This document shows positions 18,554 to 26,767 of a DNA stretch of 64,000 nucleotides, one piece after another. A program made the position numbers and the translations under genes. Source of the stretch: Pseudomonas sp. B33.4. Its GTDB lineage: Bacteria; Pseudomonadota; Gammaproteobacteria; Pseudomonadales; Pseudomonadaceae. Where the stretch lies: NCBI RefSeq assembly GCF_034555375.1, contig NZ_CP140706.1, positions 3,525,001 through 3,589,000 on the forward strand. Direction: 5' to 3'. A model generated the notes under the pieces. That model was not told where the DNA came from and searched no databases. It saw only the letters and a list, made by a program, of their open reading frames with translations. Numbering within the stretch: position 1 is the stretch's first letter; each line of letters opens with the position of its first letter.

Positions 18554-19312
18554 ATGAAACCGTTATCCCTCAGCGACACCAGCCTGCCGGCGCAAATCTG
18601 GAACAGCGCCCCGCAACTGGACAATATTCCCGTCATCAATACCCGCAGCTTGGTGCCCGACGGTGCCCGTGCCGTGGTCATCGCACCGCATCCGGGCGAT
18701 GAAGTGGTCACCTGCGGCGGCCTGCTGCAATTACTTTCCAGCCTCGGTCATCCGCTGCAACTGCTCTCCATCACCGATGGCAGTGCCAGCCATCCAGGTT
18801 CACGGCAATGGTCGGAAAAACGCCTGAGCGTGTTCCGTCCACAAGAAAGCGTCGAAGCCTTGCGCCGCCTCGGCCTGCCGATGCACAGCCTGAAATGGGT
18901 ACGCGGCGGCTTCACCGATAACGCCCTGTGCGAACAGCAAACGCAAGTGACCGAGTTCATCAGCCGCTACCTGCGCCCCGGCGACGTGGTGTTCAGCACC
19001 TGGCGCGGCGATGGCAACGACGACCATGAAGCGGTGGGCCGGGCCAGTGCGCAAGCAGCGCAACAGGCCGGCGCGACCTTTCATGATGTGCCGGTGTGGG
19101 CCTGGCACTGGCCGGAGCGCGACCAGCAACTGATCCCTTGGGAACGCGCGCGCAAACTGCGCCTCGACACCTGGACCGTCGCGCGCAAGAGTCACGCTAC
19201 CCACGCCTATGCCAGCCAGCTCAACGGCGAACCGGCGATCGGCATTGCGCCGATGCTGCCGCCGGTGATTCTCGAAAGAATGCGTTTGCCCTACGAAATC
19301 GTCTTTGTCTGA
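18554..19312 (+). CDS. PIG-L family paralogue lacking catalytic residues
   Basis: The product has 252 residues, the same length as the PIG-L protein encoded at 16360-17118, and aligns with it without gaps by eye. The start at 18554 follows AGGACG. The first motif reads HPGDE instead of HPDDE (residue 48, the general base, is Gly) and the second reads NDDH instead of HCDH (residue 155 is Asn). The three metal ligands His46, Asp49 and His158 are kept. It may therefore be a metal-binding pseudoenzyme, a lectin-like or regulatory partner, or an enzyme with altered chemistry. A longer start at 18518 is possible but lacks a ribosome site. Confidence 0.85.
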   Translation: MKPLSLSDTSLPAQIWNSAPQLDNIPVINTRSLVPDGARAVVIAPHPGDEVVTCGGLLQLLSSLGHPLQLLSITDGSASHPGSRQWSEKRLSVFRPQESVEALRRLGLPMHSLKWVRGGFTDNALCEQQTQVTEFISRYLRPGDVVFSTWRGDGNDDHEAVGRASAQAAQQAGATFHDVPVWAWHWPERDQQLIPWERARKLRLDTWTVARKSHATHAYASQLNGEPAIGIAPMLPPVILERMRLPYEIVFV

Positions 19313-19323
19313 CGCCGTTTAGG

Positions 19324-19413
19324 GTGGGAGCGAGCCTGCTCGCGAAAGCGGTGGTTCTATCAACTGATGTATTGGATTTGCCGACGCCTTCGCGAGCAGG
19401 CTCGCTCCCACAG
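19324..19413. repeat. REP pair (GTGGGAGCGAG type)
   Basis: Two inverted copies with the core GAGCCTGCTCGCGA and GTGGGAG ends facing outward follow the second PIG-L gene and separate it from the next transcription unit. Both arms belong to the G/C-richer subtype. Confidence 0.92.
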
Positions 19414-19506
19414 GAATCGGGTGGTCATCGAATATTATTTGCAAGGAACTGCCGCCCCTCCCCATCAGTCGCATGAATAAGCGGCCCGCAATCCAGAGGA
19501 GTGAAC

Positions 19507-20289
19507 GTGTCCAGCGATCCCAAGCGTCATGTTGTCGACGCGCCCGTCATCCATCGTTTAAGGGTGCTGACGGTCAACACCCACAAGGGTTTCACCGCGT
19601 TCAATCGGCGCTTCATCCTGCCGGAGCTGCGCGAAGCGGTGCGCAGCACCTCGGCCGACCTGGTGTTTCTGCAGGAAGTGGTAGGTGAACACGAGCGGCA
19701 TTCGAGCCGTTACAACGAATGGCCGCAAACCTCGCAATACGAGTTTCTCGCCGACAGCATGTGGAGCGATTTCGCCTACGGGCGCAACGCCGTCTACCCA
19801 GACGGCCATCATGGCAATGCGCTGCTGTCGAAATACCCGATCCGTGAATACCGCAACCTCGATGTGTCGATCACCGGGCCCGAACGCCGTGGCTTGCTGC
19901 ATTGTGTGCTCGACGTACCAGGGCACGCTGAGGTCCACGCGATCTGCGTGCATTTGAGTCTGCTCGAAAGCCATCGGCAATTGCAGTTGCAACTGCTCTG
20001 CCAGTTGCTCGAATCCCTGCCCGACGACGCCCCGGTGATCATCGCCGGCGACTTCAACGACTGGCAGCTTCAGGGCAATGTCGCCCTCGCCCGTCGCGAC
20101 TATCTGCACGAAGCCTTCGAGCGCCATCACGGGCGCCCGGCCAAGACTTACCCGGCGCGTTTTCCGCTGCTGCGGCTGGACCGGATCTACCTGCGCAATG
20201 CCAGCAGCCATGACCCGCAGATCCTCGGCAACAAGCCGTGGACGCACCTGTCGGATCACTTGCCGCTGGCGGTGGAAGTGCACCTGTAA
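19507..20289 (+). CDS. Endonuclease/exonuclease/phosphatase family protein
   Basis: The product has 260 residues from GTG 19507, chosen because AGAGGA ends at 19500, giving 6 nt of spacing; GTG 19501 would abut it. Family motifs are [19 protein letters not shown] (metal-binding Glu), [24 protein letters not shown] (Asp-x-Asn) and the terminal [10 protein letters not shown] (Asp-His pair), so the active site is complete. Such YbhP-like proteins often sit next to cardiolipin synthase genes; none is present here. It may act on nucleic acid, phospholipid or inositol phosphate; the sequence does not decide. Confidence 0.88.
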   Translation: MSSDPKRHVVDAPVIHRLRVLTVNTHKGFTAFNRRFILPELREAVRSTSADLVFLQEVVGEHERHSSRYNEWPQTSQYEFLADSMWSDFAYGRNAVYPDGHHGNALLSKYPIREYRNLDVSITGPERRGLLHCVLDVPGHAEVHAICVHLSLLESHRQLQLQLLCQLLESLPDDAPVIIAGDFNDWQLQGNVALARRDYLHEAFERHHGRPAKTYPARFPLLRLDRIYLRNASSHDPQILGNKPWTHLSDHLPLAVEVHL

Positions 20290-20405
20290 GCGCGATTCTG
20301 ACAAGACCGTCCGTCAGCCCTGCTTGAACCGTGAGGAAATTCATCTACACCTAAAAAAGCTCAAGGAGTAGCGCATTCAATCCGTTAGGCCATGGATTTG
20401 ATGTA

Positions 20406-20429
20406 GGGCATCAACTCTAGATGATGCCC
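20406..20429 (+). other. Hairpin in the region before the autotransporter gene
   Basis: GGGCATCA (20406-20413) pairs perfectly with TGATGCCC (20422-20429) around an 8-nt loop. No T-run follows, so it is more likely a leader element of the autotransporter mRNA or an operator than a terminator of the preceding gene. Confidence 0.45.
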
Positions 20430-20482
20430 GATTCATGGCACACCCAAGGATGAATTCCCCGAATTTGCCGTAGGGAATGACC

Positions 20483-23020
20483 ATGCCGCGCTACTCCACA
20501 CCTCTGCGGTCACTACCGCACCTCTTGCTCCTGCCTGCTTCTCTGCTGATGTTGACCAGCCACCCCGCTTCTGCGGCATGCAACCTGGTGCCCGGACCCG
20601 GCAATGACAACTTCACCTGTGACAGCGGCACCAGCGGTTCACTGACGGATCTCGCCGGCAACAACAGCCTGACCTTCCCCGCCAACGGCACTGGCCAGAT
20701 CAATGGCAGCGTGACTTTCGGCGCAGGTGCCGACCGGGTCGAGATCAACTCCGGCGTCATCACCGGTGCGGTCAGTCAGGGCAACGGCGTCGATGATTTC
20801 GTCATGAACGGCGGTTCAATCGGTTCACTGGCCCAAGGCGACAGCCGCGATACGTTCCTGATGACCGGTGGCACCATCGTCGGCGCCTTCGAGGACGGCG
20901 ATGTCGCGCGCATGACCGGTGGCACGATCGGCCGGGTCGACATGAAACTCGACAACAACATTTTCGACATGTCCGGCGGGCAGATTCTCGGCAATCTGGT
21001 GACCGGGTTCGGCACCGATACGATCATCGTTTCCGGCGGCCGCATCGGCGGCAACATCAGTGTCAGCGGCGGTAACGACAGCATCACCGTCAGTGGTGGG
21101 GAAATCGTCGGCGAGATTCGCGCCAGCGTCGGCAATGACCGTTTCCTGTGGGATGGCGGCGGCATTATCCGCTCGGCGATCCTGATGGACGTCGGCGATG
21201 ACACGGCTACCCTGCGCAATCTTGGCGACAGCATTCTCACGCTGACGCCCAGCGTGGATGGCGGCGTCGGCACCGATACGTTGACACTGGACAACACGCG
21301 CACCGCCCTGCCCGCGCGCTTGATCAATTGGGAAACAGTCAACCTGAGCAATGCCTCGCAGCTTGATCTGGGTTCGTCCAGCCTGGTGCTGGGTGACGCG
21401 GGAACCGGCACGGGCGCGTTGAACATCGACGCCAGCAGCACACTGGTTTCCACTCAGGGCAGCGTTGCGCCAGCGCTGACGGGACAAAGCGTGACGCTCA
21501 ACAACGCCGGGATCATCGACCTGACACAAGGCAACAGCCGCACCAACGACACACTGACCGTGCAAGGCAACTACGTCGGCAACCGTGGTCAGTTACTGCT
21601 GCAAAGCACCGTTGCTGGTGATGATTCGGCAAGCGACAGACTGGTCGTCAACAACGGCAGCCTGGAGGGTTCGACGGTTATCGGTGTCAGCAATGTCGGC
21701 GGTCTGGGCGCACTGACTCAGGTCAATGGCATTGAACTGGTGCAGGCACAAGGCGGCGCCGTCAGCAGCAATACAGCGTTTACTCTCAGCGGCCCGGTGT
21801 CTGCCGGCGCGTACGATTACTACCTGTTCAAGGGTGGCGTCACCGCCGGCACCGAGAACAACTGGTATCTGCGCTCAGCCGTTGTCGCACCGCAATTGAT
21901 GAGCGTGCCCAATCCCGATCCGGCATTACCGCCGCTTCTGGTTCCGGTCGTGGCCACACCCATTGCAGCGGCCATTACCCCGCTCGACGGCGAATCCGGC
22001 GAAGCGCTGTCCATCGCCTCGCTGCCGGTGTTACCTGCCGCCGTGGCCGGTGCCGCGCCAATTCCTCTGTATCGCCCGGAAGTACCGACCTGGTCGGTGT
22101 TGCCGCCCGCCGCCGCGCAACTGACGCTGAATGCACTGGGCACGTTTCATGATCGTCAGGGCGATCAGCGCCTGCTCAGCGAAACCGGCGCATTTGGCGC
22201 CGGTTGGGGCCGGGTCTACGGCAAGAATCTCGAGCAGACCTGGGCTGGTACGGTGACTCCGCGTCTGGACGGCTCGCTCAATGGCTTTCAGGTCGGCAAT
22301 GATCTGTACAGCTCGCAGACTTCCGGCGGCCAGAACCAGCGCGTGGGGTTCTTTGTCGGCCACAGCCGTTTGCAGGGTGATGTCGACGGTTTCAACGAGG
22401 GCTTCCAGCACAACAGCGCCGGCAAGATCAAACTCGAAGGCGACAGCTATGGCCTGTACTGGACGCTGACCGACCCTTACGGCTGGTACGTCGACACCGT
22501 GGTGATGGGCACCCGTTTTGACGGCGACAACCATTCCGACCGCGGCGTCAAACTGGATAATCGCGGGCACGCGCTGACCTTGTCGGCCGAAGCCGGTTAT
22601 CCATTGCCGATCAGTGATACGTGGGTGATCGAGCCGCAGGCGCAGGTCATCCACCAGAAAATCTCCCTCGACAGCCAGGACGATGGCATTTCGCGCGTCT
22701 CGTTCGATTCCGACGGTGCCTGGACCGGCCGCCTCGGTGCCCGCCTCAAGGGCCGTTATCAAGTCAGCGGGCTGCCGGTAGAACCGTATTTGCGCGCCAA
22801 TCTATGGCATACGTTTTCCGCTACTGACTCGGTGACATTCGGCGCCAGCGATGTCATCAGCACCGAACAGAAATCCTCGACAGCAGATATTGGCCTGGGC
22901 GTAGTGTTGACCCTCGACCGCGCCGTCAGTGTGTACGCCAGTACCGATTACAGCAGCAATATTGACAGTACTGACGTGCGCGGCGTGGTCGGCAATCTGG
23001 GTGTGCGCATTAGCTGGTAG
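20483..23020 (+). CDS. Autotransporter with repeat passenger and outer-membrane beta-barrel
   Basis: The product has 845 residues. ATG 20483 is preferred over ATG 20477 because the TAGGGA ribosome site ends at 20476. A signal peptide ends at HPASAAC. Residues 70-250 hold about eight imperfect repeats of about 20 residues (MTGGTIVGAF, MTGGTIGRVD, MSGGQILGNL, VSGGRIGGNI, VSGGEIVGEI), typical of a right-handed beta-helix passenger. A Pro-rich linker near residue 500-540 leads to a barrel of about 270 residues ending in the aromatic LGVRISW. It is a type V secretion protein; the passenger's function is not evident. Its barrel is closely related to that encoded at 23343. Confidence 0.9.
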   Translation: MPRYSTPLRSLPHLLLLPASLLMLTSHPASAACNLVPGPGNDNFTCDSGTSGSLTDLAGNNSLTFPANGTGQINGSVTFGAGADRVEINSGVITGAVSQGNGVDDFVMNGGSIGSLAQGDSRDTFLMTGGTIVGAFEDGDVARMTGGTIGRVDMKLDNNIFDMSGGQILGNLVTGFGTDTIIVSGGRIGGNISVSGGNDSITVSGGEIVGEIRASVGNDRFLWDGGGIIRSAILMDVGDDTATLRNLGDSILTLTPSVDGGVGTDTLTLDNTRTALPARLINWETVNLSNASQLDLGSSSLVLGDAGTGTGALNIDASSTLVSTQGSVAPALTGQSVTLNNAGIIDLTQGNSRTNDTLTVQGNYVGNRGQLLLQSTVAGDDSASDRLVVNNGSLEGSTVIGVSNVGGLGALTQVNGIELVQAQGGAVSSNTAFTLSGPVSAGAYDYYLFKGGVTAGTENNWYLRSAVVAPQLMSVPNPDPALPPLLVPVVATPIAAAITPLDGESGEALSIASLPVLPAAVAGAAPIPLYRPEVPTWSVLPPAAAQLTLNALGTFHDRQGDQRLLSETGAFGAGWGRVYGKNLEQTWAGTVTPRLDGSLNGFQVGNDLYSSQTSGGQNQRVGFFVGHSRLQGDVDGFNEGFQHNSAGKIKLEGDSYGLYWTLTDPYGWYVDTVVMGTRFDGDNHSDRGVKLDNRGHALTLSAEAGYPLPISDTWVIEPQAQVIHQKISLDSQDDGISRVSFDSDGAWTGRLGARLKGRYQVSGLPVEPYLRANLWHTFSATDSVTFGASDVISTEQKSSTADIGLGVVLTLDRAVSVYASTDYSSNIDSTDVRGVVGNLGVRISW

Positions 23021-23342
23021 ACCTTCCGTCGGCAATCAAACCTCTCTACCTCGGAGCTTTTCCTGCGTTTTTCCATGCAAACAACCACTTAGTTATGTGC
23101 AGAAAAACAAACGCTTGCAAAGCCCGTTTTACCACTACCGCTCATCGTTCAATTTCTTGACGGGCGCGCTCGACTCTTCTTATCTCTACCTTACTACCCC
23201 CGGAATCACTACCCGGGACGAGCCTTCGGACACTCGCAAAATCGAGCGGTCAGGGCTCGCCCCGCTCCATTCGGTCGCCCCTCGTTCGGGGTAGGAGAGA
23301 CGCCACACAGAGAGAATGCATGCGCCTGCAAGGTAGACCTCC
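23021..23342 (+). promoter_or_regulatory. Intergenic region with a candidate promoter before the second barrel gene
   Basis: These 322 bases hold no convincing gene. A possible sigma-70 promoter is TTGACG at 23157-23162 with TATCTC at 23181-23186 (18-bp spacing). Downstream, the Cys/Pro-rich frames are low quality. The segment is less GC-rich at 23080-23160 than its surroundings. The promoter call is weak. Confidence 0.3.
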
Positions 23343-24410
23343 ATGAGAACTTCAATCAGCCCACACGAGATCAAAATCACTTTCTGCACAGTGTCGAGTT
23401 CTATCTTGCTGTGCTCATCCATGGAGGCGCAGGCCGGTCCTGCGGCGGATGAAACCACCCCGTGGTATCGCGCGGACGTGCCGGTCATGACACTGCCCGT
23501 GACCGTCATTACCCCCGGCCCGCAACGCTTGAGCCCACGCCCGGACTTGCAGGGGCCGAACCTGATCACCGAAGACCTCGCCCCGTCAGCCTGGGATGAG
23601 TTGTACGGCAGAAGTGCGCGTCAGGCACAAACCGATGTGCTGTCGTCGGGTTACGCAACACCCGGCAGCGGCGACTTCAAAGGCCCAGCCGTACTGACTC
23701 TGCAAAGTGGCAGCCATACCCAGACCATCGGCCTGATCGGCGGCCTCAACCAGATTCAAGCCAATGCCAATGGCCTGCTCACCAGCCGCGCCCTGGCAGA
23801 CCCGAACAGCGACACCCTCAATCTGCAAGGCCAAAGCCTTGGCGCCTATTACAGCCTGAGCGGAGCCCAGGGCTGGCACGTGGACTTGTCCGCCAGTGGT
23901 GGCCGGGTCAGTGGTTTCAGTCGCAACGAACAGGGCGCACGGCAAGCCACCGAGGGCAGCGCACTGACGCTGTCAGTAGAAGGCGGTTATCCGATTGGCC
24001 TGAGCGAAAACTGGGTGGTCGAACCGCAGGCGCAATTGATCAATCAACGCATCACCCTCGACACGCCCTACGCCGGTTCAGGCAATGCCTCGTCCTCCGA
24101 TCTGACGGCGTGGAGCGGCCGCGTCGGTGCACGTTTGAAAGGCAGTTACGATTTGAATGGCCTGCCGGTCGAACCCTATGTGCGCACCAACCTCTGGCAC
24201 ACCGTCTACACCGGCAACACCGTGACGCTGGATCAGGTCGACAAGATCAGCAGCAGCCGCAAGTCATCCACCGTCGAGTTGGGATTGGGTCTGGTGGCGC
24301 GGGTGACGCCGGCGGTAAGCCTGTATGTCAGTGCCGATTACAGCAGCGATGTCGATGACAATGATTTGAACGGGATCATTGGCAGCCTTGGGGTGCGGAT
24401 GCGTTGGTAG
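23343..24410 (+). CDS. Passenger-less autotransporter barrel protein
   Basis: The product has 355 residues: an N-terminal segment of about 85 residues with a weak signal-like stretch (FCTVSSSILLCSSMEAQA), then an autotransporter beta-barrel ending in LGVRMRW. The barrel shares blocks with the preceding autotransporter: WVVEPQAQLINQRITLD, GRVGARLKGSYDLNGLPVEP and RTNLWHTVYTGNTV. No passenger repeats remain; only a Pro-rich stretch of about 50 residues lies between signal and barrel. It is either a duplicate that lost its passenger or a genuine short barrel protein. AAGGTAGA precedes the ATG. Confidence 0.82.
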   Translation: MRTSISPHEIKITFCTVSSSILLCSSMEAQAGPAADETTPWYRADVPVMTLPVTVITPGPQRLSPRPDLQGPNLITEDLAPSAWDELYGRSARQAQTDVLSSGYATPGSGDFKGPAVLTLQSGSHTQTIGLIGGLNQIQANANGLLTSRALADPNSDTLNLQGQSLGAYYSLSGAQGWHVDLSASGGRVSGFSRNEQGARQATEGSALTLSVEGGYPIGLSENWVVEPQAQLINQRITLDTPYAGSGNASSSDLTAWSGRVGARLKGSYDLNGLPVEPYVRTNLWHTVYTGNTVTLDQVDKISSSRKSSTVELGLGLVARVTPAVSLYVSADYSSDVDDNDLNGIIGSLGVRMRW

Positions 24411-24444
24411 CGTTTGGCTTGGCGGCGATAGTGTTTGTGCTGAC

Positions 24445-24516
24445 GCCATCGCGAGCAGGCTCACTCCTACAAGGGGAACGCATTCCAAGTGTAGGAGTGA
24501 GCCTGCTCGCGATGGC
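24445..24516. repeat. REP pair between convergent genes
   Basis: Two inverted GTAGGAGTGAG-type copies have CTCCTAC ends inward and are flanked by GCCATC/GATGGC. The pair lies between the convergent ends of the barrel gene and glgB, where it can serve as a bidirectional 3'-end structure. Confidence 0.92.
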
Positions 24517-24533
24517 AGCAACTCGGTACTGGA

Positions 24534-26765
24534 TCAGCCCTCCGGTTTGAGGATCAACACCGCCAGCGGCGGCAGATTCAGCTCCAGCGACAACGACTGA
24601 CCATGGCTCGACACTTCCTCGGTAAACGCCCCGCCGCCATTGCCGTAGTTGGAACCGGCATAGGTGTCGGCATCGCTATTGAGCAGTTCAGTCCAGCGCC
24701 CGGCAAACGGCACACCGACGCGATACGCCTGACGCGGCACCGGTGTGAAGTTGGCCACCACCAGCACCGGTTTGCCGTCCTTGCTCCAGCGCAGCCAGGC
24801 ATAAACGCTGTTGATCGCATCGTCACCGATCAACCATTGAAAGCCCTGCGGCGCGTCGTCCTGATCGTGCAGCGCTGGCTCGTCGCGATACAGCCGATTG
24901 AGGTCGCCCACCAGTTTCTGTACGCCTTTGTGCTCGGAGTACTGCAGCAGATACCAATCGAGCTGTTGATCGTGATTCCACTCGCGCCACTGACCAAACT
25001 CGCAGCCCATGAACAACAGTTTCTTGCCCGGATGGGTCCACATGAAACTCAGATAGGCGCGCAAGTTGGCAAATTTCTGCCAGCGGTCGCCGGGCATCTT
25101 GTCGATCAGCGAATGCTTGCCGTGCACCACTTCGTCGTGGGAGATCGGCAGGATGAACCGCTCGGACCAAGCGTAGACCAGGCCAAAACTCAACTCGTTG
25201 TGATGGTGGGCGCGGTACACCGGGTCCTGCTGAATGTAATGCAGCGAATCGTGCATCCAGCCCATGTTCCATTTGTAGGCGAAACCCAGTCCGCCCTGTT
25301 GCGTACTTTGGCTGACACCCGGCCACGCCGTGGATTCTTCGGCGATCACCAGCGCGCCCGGCGCTTCCAGTTCAACCACATCGTTCAAATGCCGGAGGAA
25401 GTCGATCGCTTCCAGATTTTCCCGACCACCATGACGGTTGGGCACCCATTCACCGGCCTTGCGCGAATAGTCGCGATAAAGCATCGAGGCCACCGCATCG
25501 ACGCGCAAACCGTCGACATGGAAATGTTTCAACCAGTGCAGCCCCGACGCCAGCATGTAGCCGTGCACTTCGGTGCGACCCAGGTTGTAGATCAGCGTGT
25601 CCCAATCCTGATGGAAACCTTCCAGCGGATTGCCGTACTCGTACAGCGCGGTGCCGTCGAACTGCGCCAGACCATGGGTATCGGTGGGGAAATGCGCTGG
25701 CACCCAGTCGAGGATCACACCGATTTCCGCCCGGTGGCAGGCGTCGACGAATTCGGCGAACTGCGCCGGAGAGCCATACCGCGCGCTCGGCGCGAACTGC
25801 GAAAGCAACTGATAACCCCAGGAGCCACCGAACGGGTGCTCCATGATCGGCATCAGTTCGATGTGGGTGAAACCCAGTTCCTTGACGTACGGAATCAACC
25901 GCTCGGCGAGCTCCGGCCAGGTGTACTGGCGCGCCACTTCGCCCAGATCGTCCAGCTCGCACTGCCAGGAACCAGCGTGCAGTTCATAGATCGACAGCGG
26001 CGCCGAGTGCGTCTGCCGGTCACGGCGGCTGCTCATCCAGTCCTGATCCTGCCAGTCGATTTGCAGCGGTTCAGCGACTTTCGACGCGGTGTCTGGCGGC
26101 AGGCTGGTGGCCAGTGCCATCGGGTCGGCCTTGAGCGGGAGAATGCCGTGGGCACCAAGAATCTCGTATTTGTACAACTCGCCCGCTTGCAGGCGCGGAA
26201 TGAACAACTCCCAGACCCCGGACGGATGACGCAAGCGCATTGGATGGCGGCGACCGTCCCAGACGTTGAAATCCCCCACCACCGAGACCCGTCGGGCATT
26301 CGGCGCCCACACGGCAAAACGCACGCCGTCGACGCCATCGACGGTCATCAACTGCGCGCCAAGGCAGGCACTTAGGTCGCGATGATTGCCTTCAGCGAAC
26401 AGGTACAAATCCATTTCACCGAGCAACTGGCCGAAGCTATACGGATCCTCGGCAACCTGCTCGCCGCCGGCCCAGCGCGTGCGTAGCTGATACGGCCGCG
26501 CTTGGTCGAAATGGCCGACAAACAGGCCCGGTGTTTCGGTTTGCTCAAGTGGACCGCGTTCTTCACCGCTGTCCTTGTCCAGCACCACGACACTCAACGC
26601 ACCGGGTAGATAAGCGCGAATGAACTGCCCGCCAGCGCCATCGCCGTGCGGGCCAAGAATGGAAAAAGGGTCGTGATGTTCAGCGCGGACCAAGGCATCG
26701 ATATCTTTTGCCGAGGGCAGCAACGCTTCTTTGACCGCACCCTGTTCCTTGTTCGAGAAACTCAT
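24534..26765 (-). CDS. glgB: 1,4-alpha-glucan branching enzyme
   Basis: The product has 743 residues of GH13: an N-terminal GlgB-specific domain ([11 protein letters not shown]), a CBM48 domain ([25 protein letters not shown]), the catalytic barrel and a C-terminal beta domain. Catalytic residues are Asp423 ([18 protein letters not shown]), Glu476 ([12 protein letters not shown]) and Asp544 ([11 protein letters not shown]). It makes alpha-1,6 branches on the glucan. Its ATG lies 2 bp after the treS stop, with GGAGAG inside the end of treS, so the two are translationally coupled. Confidence 0.96.
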   Translation of the reverse strand: MSFSNKEQGAVKEALLPSAKDIDALVRAEHHDPFSILGPHGDGAGGQFIRAYLPGALSVVVLDKDSGEERGPLEQTETPGLFVGHFDQARPYQLRTRWAGGEQVAEDPYSFGQLLGEMDLYLFAEGNHRDLSACLGAQLMTVDGVDGVRFAVWAPNARRVSVVGDFNVWDGRRHPMRLRHPSGVWELFIPRLQAGELYKYEILGAHGILPLKADPMALATSLPPDTASKVAEPLQIDWQDQDWMSSRRDRQTHSAPLSIYELHAGSWQCELDDLGEVARQYTWPELAERLIPYVKELGFTHIELMPIMEHPFGGSWGYQLLSQFAPSARYGSPAQFAEFVDACHRAEIGVILDWVPAHFPTDTHGLAQFDGTALYEYGNPLEGFHQDWDTLIYNLGRTEVHGYMLASGLHWLKHFHVDGLRVDAVASMLYRDYSRKAGEWVPNRHGGRENLEAIDFLRHLNDVVELEAPGALVIAEESTAWPGVSQSTQQGGLGFAYKWNMGWMHDSLHYIQQDPVYRAHHHNELSFGLVYAWSERFILPISHDEVVHGKHSLIDKMPGDRWQKFANLRAYLSFMWTHPGKKLLFMGCEFGQWREWNHDQQLDWYLLQYSEHKGVQKLVGDLNRLYRDEPALHDQDDAPQGFQWLIGDDAINSVYAWLRWSKDGKPVLVVANFTPVPRQAYRVGVPFAGRWTELLNSDADTYAGSNYGNGGGAFTEEVSSHGQSLSLELNLPPLAVLILKPEG

Positions 26766-26767
26766 GA

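Noticed and set aside
24603..26375. Open frame of 590 codons on the plus strand opposite glgB
   Set aside because: It is a GC-driven antisense shadow of a clearly intact glgB; the product is His/Arg/Gln-rich without family motifs.
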